From assembly GCA_002363575.1 (NCBI GenBank), contig DEWI01000167.1, forward strand, positions 8,777 through 16,626: 7,850 bases of DNA, read 5' to 3'. The notes under the pieces are model-generated. The model was not told the DNA's origin. It searched no databases and worked only from the letters and a program-made list of their open reading frames with translations. The DNA is from Verrucomicrobia bacterium UBA3214 (GTDB lineage: Bacteria; Verrucomicrobiota; Kiritimatiellia; RFP12; UBA1067). Position numbers and translations under genes: made by a program. Below, piece after piece: positions 1 to 5,140 of this stretch (within the stretch, counting starts at the first letter, position 1; the number at the start of each line of letters is the position of its first letter).

Positions 1-977
1 GGCGTGGCGAGCGCGAGCGCGCACGGGCAGAAGACGACCATTACCGTGACGCCGCGCACTAGCGCGGCGTGGAAATCGCCGAGGAGCGGCCACGCCGCCG
101 CGAATGTCGCGAGCGCGATGCACATCGAAACCGGCACGAGTATCGCCGCCCAGCGATCGGCGATGCGCTGCATCGGCGCTTTCTTCTTTTCGGCTTCCTT
201 CACGAGGCCGACAAGCATCTGGAGCGAAGAATCGGCGCCCGCCTTTGTCGCGCGGATGGTAATGGCGCCGAAACGGTTCACCGTGCCGGAATAGACCTCG
301 TCGCCGACGGTTTTATCCACCGGAAGGGATTCGCCTGTCATCGCGCTTTGATCCACCGTCGTAGAGCCTTCGGTTATCACGCCATCGACGGGGACGGTCT
401 CGCCGGGCAGGATGCGCACGCCATCGCCAGGCTCGATCTTCTCCGGCGGCACATCGCGGAACTTCTCTCCCCTGGCAAGGCATTTCGGGCATGTCACGAC
501 ATAGCGCGCCGTCGCAGGCAGGAGCGAGACGAGCTTGCCGATCCCCTTCTTCGCGCGCCCGACGGTCCAGCCTTCGAGCTTTTCGCCAAGCCCCATGATG
601 AAGGCGATTTCGCCCGCCGCGAAATACTGGCCGATCGCCACGCACGACACCATCGCTATAGACATCAAGAGCGCCGCGCGTATGCGCTTCTCCGCGACAA
701 GCGCGAGCACCGCCTCATAGACGATCGGCAGGCCGCAGGCGACGAGCGCTATCCACGCCGGATCGAAGACTCTAGCGCGTGCGCACGCGCCGCCGCCGCA
801 TCCATGCCCGTTCAGCGCGAAACTCGCGACGAGCGCGCATGCCGAAAGCGCCAGCACCCACCATGAACCGGCGGCGTCGCGAATCTTCGCGGCGACAGCG
901 ACGATGCGTCCGGCAACGCCGGCGTCCCCTGCCAATTTCTCGACCGCTTCGCGGTCCGCTCCACAACAACTTCCCAT
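1..977 (-). CDS. copA: CPC-type heavy-metal P1B ATPase (probable Cu+ exporter), N-terminal half, cut by window edge
   Basis: This is a membrane pump that exports a soft metal ion, probably Cu(I), from the cytoplasm using ATP. About 325 residues are visible. The start is ATG at 977, since a TAG lies in frame just upstream at 1001-999; its Shine-Dalgarno is weak. There is no HMA domain. The protein opens with MGSCCG, then membrane segments near residues 39-56 and 74-95, and a membrane pair near 101-130 that leads into GEKLEGWTVGRAKKG. The actuator domain holds PGETVPVDG and MTGES (residues 213-217). The metal-site segment FCPCALALATP begins at residue 316, with Cys317 and Cys319. That CPCALxLATP form is closer to copper pumps than to the zinc/cadmium form CPCALVIST. 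The DKTGT phosphorylation motif, the ATP-binding domain and the last helices lie outside the window. Extra cysteines occur at 4-5, 60/64 and 163/166 (CPKC). It lies 65 bases after csoR, whose product probably represses it. Metal identity is inferred. Confidence 0.9.
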   Translation of the reverse strand, partial: MGSCCGADREAVEKLAGDAGVAGRIVAVAAKIRDAAGSWWVLALSACALVASFALNGHGCGGGACARARVFDPAWIALVACGLPIVYEAVLALVAEKRIRAALLMSIAMVSCVAIGQYFAAGEIAFIMGLGEKLEGWTVGRAKKGIGKLVSLLPATARYVVTCPKCLARGEKFRDVPPEKIEPGDGVRILPGETVPVDGVITEGSTTVDQSAMTGESLPVDKTVGDEVYSGTVNRFGAITIRATKAGADSSLQMLVGLVKEAEKKKAPMQRIADRWAAILVPVSMCIALATFAAAWPLLGDFHAALVRGVTVMVVFCPCALALAT

Positions 978-1021
978 AATGATGAAATATGTTAGAACCT
1001 ATCAACGTGTCTGGCGGCGGC

Positions 1022-1037
1022 GCGCGGCATGCCGCGC
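1022..1037. repeat. 16-bp perfect palindrome in the csoR-ATPase gap
   Basis: GCGCGGCATGCCGCGC reads the same on both strands. The flanking GG/CC pair extends it past one mismatch. In the csoR-ATPase mRNA it could fold into a GC hairpin with a CAUG loop. No U-run follows, so it is not a normal intrinsic terminator. A role in mRNA processing or stability between regulator and pump is possible but unproven. Confidence 0.5.
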
Positions 1038-1042
1038 ACCCC

Positions 1043-1321
1043 TCACGAAATGCGGGCGAAATGCTCGAGCGCGTCGGCGAAGTTTTCTATCGTCTCGTCG
1101 GCCTGGCCCTTCTCGATCCCTTCGCGGACGCAGTGCCGCAAGTGATCCTCCAGCACCATCAGCGAGACGCGATGGAGCGCCGCGTTCGCAGCGTTCAACT
1201 GCATCAGGACGTCTTCGCACGCCGCGTCGTCGGCGATCATCTTCTGCACGCCGTTCAACTGTCCGGCTATCCTGTTCAGCCGGACGGTCAATGTCTTCTT
1301 GTCGTTCTGGCACCTTTTCAC
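1043..1321 (-). CDS. csoR: CsoR-family copper-sensing transcriptional repressor
   Basis: This is a small all-helical DNA-binding repressor of the CsoR/RcnR (DUF156) family. Members release their operator when they bind metal. The product has 92 residues, the family's usual size. It starts at GTG 1321, with AAGGGAG centred at 1332 and 7 bases from the start. The N-terminal helix has the family-typical RLNRIAGQLNGVQKMI. The metal ligands match the copper-sensing set: Cys35 (AACEDVL), then His60 and Cys64 in LEDHLRHCV, equivalent to Cys36/His61/Cys65 of the Mycobacterium tuberculosis CsoR. The basic residues expected for DNA contact (Arg14, Arg17) are present. The gene has its own promoter with a CsoR-type operator inside it, so it should repress itself and the downstream ATPase. 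The Cys-His-Cys pattern argues against a nickel sensor (RcnR) or a formaldehyde sensor (FrmR), though sulfide- or persulfide-sensing relatives (CstR) share the two cysteines. Confidence 0.94.
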   Translation of the reverse strand: MKRCQNDKKTLTVRLNRIAGQLNGVQKMIADDAACEDVLMQLNAANAALHRVSLMVLEDHLRHCVREGIEKGQADETIENFADALEHFARIS

Positions 1322-1353
1322 GCCGTCTCTCCCTTCTCGAAGAATCGGCGCAT

Positions 1354-1383
1354 ATTATACCCCTAGGGGGTATCGGTTGTCAA
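1354..1383 (-). promoter_or_regulatory. Consensus sigma-70-type promoter of csoR-ATPase operon
   Basis: On the minus strand, TTGACA (1383-1378) and TATAAT (1359-1354) are perfect consensus boxes with an 18-base spacer. Transcription should start near 1347, leaving a leader of about 25 bases before the GTG at 1321. A promoter this strong fits one normally held off by a repressor, and the operator fills its spacer. Confidence 0.88.
1357..1373. promoter_or_regulatory. CsoR operator (7-3-7 inverted repeat)
   Basis: ATACCCC-TAG-GGGGTAT is a perfect 7-bp inverted repeat around a 3-base centre. It matches the known CsoR operator form, in which TACCC/GGGTA arms flank a short G/C centre. It lies in the promoter spacer and overlaps the -10 box, so bound CsoR would block RNA polymerase. 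The CsoR gene immediately downstream supports the assignment. Confidence 0.88.
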
Positions 1384-1389
1384 GGGGGT

Positions 1390-1412
1390 GCGGACGCGAT
1401 TTTTCCGTCCGC
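1390..1412 (-). terminator. Possible weak hairpin terminator after trpF
   Basis: GCGGACG and CGTCCGC form a 7-bp stem around a 9-base loop. It lies about 35 bases past the trpF stop and just ahead of the csoR -35 box. No U-run follows the stem, so it is not a canonical intrinsic terminator. Its place between two transcription units is the main support. Confidence 0.35.
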
Positions 1413-1446
1413 GGAAGCGGGCGTGAGAAAGCGGCGCGCGCGGGGT

Positions 1447-2085
1447 CTAGCGGCACCGGCGCAGGATTTCCGCGAGTTCGGCTAGGCGCGCCGGAGACTT
1501 GACGCCCGGAGAAATTTCAAGAGAAGAATTGAGGTCGAGGACGTCCGCGCCGGTGGCGAGCGCGTCGGTGAAATTCTCCGGCGAAATGCCGCCTGCGAGG
1601 ACGACGCGGGAGCCTTCGGCCTTGAGGGCGGCGACGCGCCGCCAATCCGCGAGGCATCCGGTGCCGCCGGTGCGTCCGCCTTTCGCGCCATCCACGAGAA
1701 AAGCGTCGGGATAGACAGCGGCGGCGCGGCAGCGCGGCAAAGCGTCTGGCGAATCGAGCAGCCAGACTTCGCGGCCGGCGGCGCGCAGCGCGGCTATTTC
1801 GCGCGGCCCGTAGGCGGCGGAATGCAGTTGGACGACGTCAAGCGAAAGCGCGTCCGCGATTTCGAGGATTTCATCGAGCGTGCGGGCGGCGAAGACGCCG
1901 GCGAAACGCACGTCGCCTGCGGAGGCGGCGACGTGCTTTATTTCAATGGCTTTCGCCGGCGAGACGGCGCGCGGCGACGCCGCGGCGAATATGAAGCCGA
2001 GGAAATCCGCGCCGGCGCGCACGGCGGCGCACGCGGACTCCGGCTCCGCAATGCCGCAGATTTTGACTTTGAAGCCCGCTTTCAT
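1447..2085 (-). CDS. trpF: Phosphoribosylanthranilate isomerase
   Basis: TrpF converts N-(5'-phosphoribosyl)anthranilate to 1-(carboxyphenylamino)-1-deoxyribulose 5-phosphate, a middle step of tryptophan synthesis in the cytoplasm. The 212-residue length is normal for a stand-alone (beta/alpha)8 barrel. Visible motifs in order are VKICG with the catalytic Cys10, GFIFAAASPR (30-39), FAGVF (61-65), VVQLH (84-88), FLVDGAKGG with the likely general acid Asp132, the GGTG loop (140-143), LAGGISPENF (163-172) and the phosphate-binding segment SLEISPGVKS near 188-197. The segment DLNSSLE replaces the more common DVSSGVE, a mild variation. The ATG at 2085 overlaps the TGA of the upstream pseudouridine synthase gene (ATGA), which implies translational coupling. 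A purine-rich GGGGAG lies about 6 bases upstream. No other trp gene is in the window, so the trp genes of this organism are probably dispersed. Confidence 0.95.
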   Translation of the reverse strand: MKAGFKVKICGIAEPESACAAVRAGADFLGFIFAAASPRAVSPAKAIEIKHVAASAGDVRFAGVFAARTLDEILEIADALSLDVVQLHSAAYGPREIAALRAAGREVWLLDSPDALPRCRAAAVYPDAFLVDGAKGGRTGGTGCLADWRRVAALKAEGSRVVLAGGISPENFTDALATGADVLDLNSSLEISPGVKSPARLAELAEILRRCR

Positions 2086-2813
2086 CCCCCGCTCCCCGCA
2101 TCAGATCCGCCGCCGCCAGCGCTTCCGGCGAAGGCGCGGCCGAATTCCCGCGGCGGCTTGCTTTCCAGCGAAAGCGAAAGGCCGGCGGATGGATCGGAAA
2201 GCGCGAGCTTCCACGCATGCAGCATGAGGCGGGACGCGCGCGCCGCGCCGTATTTGACATCCCCCGCGACAGGGTGGCCGGCTTCCGCGAAATGCACGCG
2301 AATCTGGTTCTTCCTTCCCGTCTCCGGAGAAACTTCGACTACCGAAAACGCGGAGCCGCGCGACAGCACGCGCCAGCGCGTGCGCGCGAATTTCCCCATC
2401 GAAGAATCGCGAACGCTCGCGACGCGAAACGTGCGCGGATCGTCGCGCAGCCAGCTCTCGAAAACGCCGCCGTCGCTCTCCATGCGCCCTTCCACGACCG
2501 CCAGATACGTCTTGGACGCGATGGCATTCCAGTTCTCGCGCAGATGCCCGGCGAACTCTTCGCTCTTCGCGAAGACGAGCACGCCGCTCGTGCCGCGATC
2601 CAGCCTGTGCACGAGCCAAGCGCGCAGGCGGCTCTTCGCCTGCCCCTTGCGAAGGTAGCAGGAAAGGAGATTCTCCGCGGTCGTCTGCGCTTCGCGCGCC
2701 GCCCTGCCGGCGACTCGCGTATGAGTCGTAAGCAAGCCGGCCGGCTTGTCGAGAACGACAAGCCGCGAATCTTCGTAAATCAACGGCGGCGCCTTTGGAT
2801 TGAGTCTTTTCAT
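2082..2813 (-). CDS. RluA-family RNA pseudouridine synthase
   Basis: This enzyme isomerises selected uridines in rRNA or tRNA to pseudouridine. The 243-residue product opens almost directly with LIYEDSRLVVLDKPAGLL, so it lacks the N-terminal S4 RNA-binding domain of RluC/RluD and is built like RluA or TruC. The catalytic signature HRLDRGTSG spans residues 69-77, with Asp72 as the expected nucleophile. The substrate-site segment TGRKNQIRVHF (165-175) and GHPVAGDVKYG (179-189) are also family-typical. The last 15 or so residues are Gly/Ser-rich. The open frame extends upstream to 3158, but that stretch overlaps the next gene in another frame and reads as Arg-rich noise, so I chose ATG 2813, 23 bases after the upstream stop. 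No clear ribosome binding site is seen. The target uridine cannot be read from the sequence, so no specific symbol is given. Confidence 0.92.
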   Translation of the reverse strand: MKRLNPKAPPLIYEDSRLVVLDKPAGLLTTHTRVAGRAAREAQTTAENLLSCYLRKGQAKSRLRAWLVHRLDRGTSGVLVFAKSEEFAGHLRENWNAIASKTYLAVVEGRMESDGGVFESWLRDDPRTFRVASVRDSSMGKFARTRWRVLSRGSAFSVVEVSPETGRKNQIRVHFAEAGHPVAGDVKYGAARASRLMLHAWKLALSDPSAGLSLSLESKPPREFGRAFAGSAGGGGSDAGSGG

Positions 2814-2836
2814 ATATGCGGCGCGATCGTGCGCGA

Positions 2837-3307
2837 TCACGGGAAATCTATGCAGCGCTTCGGCGGGCGCTCGCCCGGCAGGCGGAAGCGGTTCTCGCCC
2901 TTGAGGCGGATTATCACGGAGCCTACGCTCTTCGCCCAGTGTTTCGCGCCGCCGGGGCAATAGCGCTTGCCGAAAGCTTCGAGATCGCCGGTGAAATGCT
3001 TCTTCACCGTGCCGGCCGCCCACGCGCCCTGCACGTAGAACGACTTGAAGCCGTCGCGGTAGCGATGGGAAGGATGCCCGGAATCCATCGGCCCGCCTAT
3101 GCCGAACTCCAGACCGGGACGCCCGTTCTCGTGCCTGCGGATCGCCGCCAGCAGCCACGTCTGCTCCTCGTTAAGCTCGTAATTCACGGCAATCTGGCGG
3201 ATCATCGCCCACTCGCGCTCCGGAAGCGAACGCGAGCGCGGCGCGCCTGTCGCCGCGCATGCCAGCGCAAATACGAGCGCCGCAAGCATATATGCTTTGT
3301 TCGCCAT
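2837..3307 (-). CDS. Small exported lysozyme-like (putative muramidase/transglycosylase) protein
   Basis: The product has 156 residues. Residues 1-22 form a signal peptide: Lys4, a hydrophobic stretch MLAALVFALACAATG, then a likely cut after Ala22. The segment FALAC around Cys17 also loosely fits a lipoprotein signal, so membrane anchoring is possible. The core WLLAAIRRHENGRPGLEFGI (51-70) recalls small lysozyme-like proteins of phages and bacteria that carry an AIR..ENG..GxEFG segment. Glu60 would be the candidate catalytic acid. Later segments QGAWAAGTVKKHF and KRYCPGGAKHWAKSVG also recall that group, whose members end in an RYxP/W..NV-like motif. I recognise this by memory of pattern and cannot confirm it. 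An in-frame ATG at 3361 overlaps the kinase stop, but it would bury the signal peptide behind 18 unlikely residues and would be upstream of the promoter found in the gap. I therefore chose ATG 3307. Function is inferred: peptidoglycan remodelling. Confidence 0.72.
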   Translation of the reverse strand: MANKAYMLAALVFALACAATGAPRSRSLPEREWAMIRQIAVNYELNEEQTWLLAAIRRHENGRPGLEFGIGGPMDSGHPSHRYRDGFKSFYVQGAWAAGTVKKHFTGDLEAFGKRYCPGGAKHWAKSVGSVIIRLKGENRFRLPGERPPKRCIDFP

Positions 3308-3314
3308 GCCGTAA

Positions 3315-3344
3315 ATTATACCACATTCGCCCGCGAACGCGCAA
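3315..3344 (-). promoter_or_regulatory. Extended -10 promoter for the lysozyme-like gene, probably leaderless
   Basis: On the minus strand, TGG-TATAAT (3323-3315) is a perfect -10 with the TGn extension. A weak TTGCGC (3344-3339) lies 18 bases further upstream. Transcription starting 6-7 bases after the -10 would begin at about 3308, next to the ATG at 3307, giving an mRNA with essentially no leader. No Shine-Dalgarno is visible, consistent with that. Confidence 0.6.
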
Positions 3345-3353
3345 GCGGCGCGT

Positions 3354-4175
3354 TCACGCATCGTCGCGGATTTCGAGCAATTCCTCGAAAGCGAGGCCGT
3401 GGCGGACGGGAATTTCCAGTTCTATGCTGCGGCGGACGGCGGCGGCGACAAAACGGCTCGCGCGGACGACGGCGTCTTCAAACGCCTTGCCGTTCATCAA
3501 CGCCCCGAGAAGGACGGAAGAAAACACATCCCCCGTGCCGCTGCGATCCTCGCCAAGCTTGCGCTCCGCGTGGAAGAACGGCCGCCTGCCGCGCTGCCAG
3601 GCGAAATTCAGCAGCGCGCCGCCGCGCGGTATTCCCGTGATGACGACTTTCGCGCCGTTGGGACCGGAAAGCTCGCGCGCTATCGAGGTGAGGCGGGAAT
3701 CGTGCATTTCCGGGTCGTAGGAGCAGCCCGCCAGCACGCACGCCTCCGTGAGATTCGGCGTGAGGACGTCGGCCACATCGAGAAGGCGGCGCATGCCCTC
3801 GGCAAGCTCGCGGCTGTACGTCGCGTAAAGCCTGCCGTAATCGCCCATCACCGGGTCTATCGCAACGAGGGTTTCCGGGCGGCGGAACGCCGCGACGAAA
3901 CGCAACACGAAATCTATTTGAGCCTCGGAGCCGAGAAAGCCGGACTGGATGGCATCGAAGCGAAGATCGAGCTTCTTCCACTGGACGATGTAGTCGTCGA
4001 GGTGCGGAGTGTGGTCCGTCCAGGAATAGGAAGGGAAGCCGGTGTGGTTGGTGAAGATGGCCGTCGGCACCGGGCAGCATTGTATTTTCGAGGCCGAGAG
4101 AATGGGAAGCGCGACGGCGAGCGAACATCTCCCGAAACCGGCGAAATCGTTTATGACTGCTGCTTTCTTCTGCAT
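3354..4175 (-). CDS. Pyridoxamine/pyridoxal kinase (vitamin B6 salvage)
   Basis: This is a ribokinase-fold enzyme that phosphorylates pyridoxal, pyridoxamine or pyridoxine with ATP in the cytoplasm, feeding pyridoxal 5'-phosphate salvage. It has 273 residues, normal for the PdxK/PdxY group. The N-terminus INDFAGFGRCSLAVALPIL and the segment QCCPVPTAIFTNHTGFPSY (32-50) closely resemble pyridoxamine kinases of anaerobic gut bacteria. Further motifs are DPVMGDYGRLYATY (107-120), LTPNLTEACVLAG (138-150), and the anion-hole and catalytic segment RSGTGDVFSS (211-220), with Asp216 as the expected base. It begins 7 bases after the recombinase stop with no visible Shine-Dalgarno, so translation probably depends on the upstream gene. 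A hydroxymethylpyrimidine kinase (ThiD) is a related alternative, but the N-terminal motifs favour B6. Confidence 0.92.
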   Translation of the reverse strand: MQKKAAVINDFAGFGRCSLAVALPILSASKIQCCPVPTAIFTNHTGFPSYSWTDHTPHLDDYIVQWKKLDLRFDAIQSGFLGSEAQIDFVLRFVAAFRRPETLVAIDPVMGDYGRLYATYSRELAEGMRRLLDVADVLTPNLTEACVLAGCSYDPEMHDSRLTSIARELSGPNGAKVVITGIPRGGALLNFAWQRGRRPFFHAERKLGEDRSGTGDVFSSVLLGALMNGKAFEDAVVRASRFVAAAVRRSIELEIPVRHGLAFEELLEIRDDA

Positions 4176-4182
4176 GGCATGG

Positions 4183-5133
4183 TCAAGCCCGTGGATGGGA
4201 AGAGGCGAATTCGTCCTTCAAGCGCTCCACGGAAACGTGGGTGTATATCTGCGTAGTCGAAAGCGATGCGTGGCCGAGCATCTCCTGGACGCTGCGCAAA
4301 TCCGCGCCGGCGTCCAGCAGATGCGTCGCGAAGCTGTGGCGCAGCTTGTGCGGCGTGAGCTGCGTGGACAGCCCCGCCTCGGCGAGATAGCGCTTCATGC
4401 GCCGCTCGACGAAGCGCGCGGAGAGCGCCTTGAGAGAATCGCCTAGGAAGACCGGCGCGCCCGGCCCGGTGAGGTCGCTGCGGCGCGCGGAAATCGCGTC
4501 GTGGAGCCTGCGCAAGGCGGCGAGGCAAGGCTTGCCGAGAATCACGAGGCGCTGCTTCGAGCCTTTGCCGTTGACGATCACGCAGCCGCGCCCGTAGTCT
4601 ATCTCCCCCCACTTGACGCCGAGCGCCTCGCTGATGCGGCAGCCGGTCGAATATAGAAACTCGAAAAGCGCGCTGTCGCGCATCGCGGAATACTCGGCGA
4701 GGAGGCCGTCTTTCTTGTCCGCCAAGGGGCGCTCGAGAAAGCGCCGAGTATCTTCGATCGACATGACTTTCGGCAGCGTCTTCGGCTTGCGCGGCCCGTG
4801 CAGCATGGAGAACGGATTCTCCGCCACCAGCCCTTCGCGGCGCAGAAACCGGTAGAACGCCCTGACGGCGGAGAGCTTGCGCCGCACGGTAGTGGCGCCC
4901 GCGCCGGCCTTTGCGTGCATGCGCAAGTACCTGGCGGCGTCCTGCGCCGTGGCCTGCGCCCAGGGGAAAGGCGGCGCGGCATCCATGCCCCACATCATCT
5001 GCGCGAACTGCGCGAGGTCTATATCGTAGCCGAGAAGAGTGTTGGCGGAGACGTTGCGCTCCGCCATAAGGTAGTTCTCAAAGCGCCGCATCAGCGGATC
5101 TTCGCAGATCCTGTGGTTAGCACCCGGTGCCAT
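4183..5133 (-). CDS. XerC/XerD-type tyrosine recombinase
   Basis: This is a site-specific recombinase of the type that resolves chromosome dimers at dif. The 316-residue product has an N-terminal core-binding domain (about 15-105, FENYLMAERNVSANTLLGYD, a SAM-like fold). The catalytic domain follows, with all six expected residues: Arg166 (TGCRISEALG), Lys190 (VNGKGSKQR), His262 and Arg265 (PHKLRHSFATHLL), His288 (EMLGHASLSTTQ) and the nucleophile Tyr297 (QIYTHV). Length and motifs are those of XerC/XerD rather than of phage or integron integrases. No attachment sites or mobile-element genes are nearby, which favours the housekeeping role. Whether it is XerC, XerD or a lone XerH/XerS-like enzyme cannot be decided here. 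ATG 5133 lies 7 bases after the topA stop, and GGAAAG 13 bases upstream could serve as a distant binding site. ATG 5091 (residue 15) is a plausible alternative start. Confidence 0.93.
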   Translation of the reverse strand: MAPGANHRICEDPLMRRFENYLMAERNVSANTLLGYDIDLAQFAQMMWGMDAAPPFPWAQATAQDAARYLRMHAKAGAGATTVRRKLSAVRAFYRFLRREGLVAENPFSMLHGPRKPKTLPKVMSIEDTRRFLERPLADKKDGLLAEYSAMRDSALFEFLYSTGCRISEALGVKWGEIDYGRGCVIVNGKGSKQRLVILGKPCLAALRRLHDAISARRSDLTGPGAPVFLGDSLKALSARFVERRMKRYLAEAGLSTQLTPHKLRHSFATHLLDAGADLRSVQEMLGHASLSTTQIYTHVSVERLKDEFASSHPRA

Positions 5134-5140
5134 CGGCGTT

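Noticed and set aside
69..866. Plus-strand open frame (265 codons) at the left end
   Set aside because: It is opposite the metal ATPase, whose MTGES and CPC motifs are unmistakable. The plus-strand product is Arg/His-rich with no domain signal.
1043..1321. Nickel (RcnR) or formaldehyde (FrmR) sensor as the identity of the repressor
   Set aside because: The Cys35-His60-Cys64 set and the G/C-rich operator match CsoR, and the next gene is a CPC-type ATPase rather than a nickel exporter or formaldehyde dehydrogenase.
2814..3158. N-terminal extension of the pseudouridine synthase frame
   Set aside because: The extra 115 residues overlap the lysozyme-like gene in another frame, are Arg-rich, and precede a natural RluA-type N-terminus at ATG 2813.
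3308..3361. Longer start of the lysozyme-like gene at ATG 3361
   Set aside because: It overlaps the kinase stop, adds 18 residues in front of a good signal peptide, and lies upstream of the extended -10 promoter. It remains a minor possibility.
4151..4993. Second minus-strand frame (280 codons) inside the recombinase gene
   Set aside because: It is an Arg/Ala-rich shadow frame overlapping a recombinase that has all six catalytic residues.
4183..5133. Phage or integron integrase marking a mobile element
   Set aside because: The length and motifs are XerC/XerD-like. No att repeats, excisionase, transposase or tRNA target are visible, and the neighbours are housekeeping genes.
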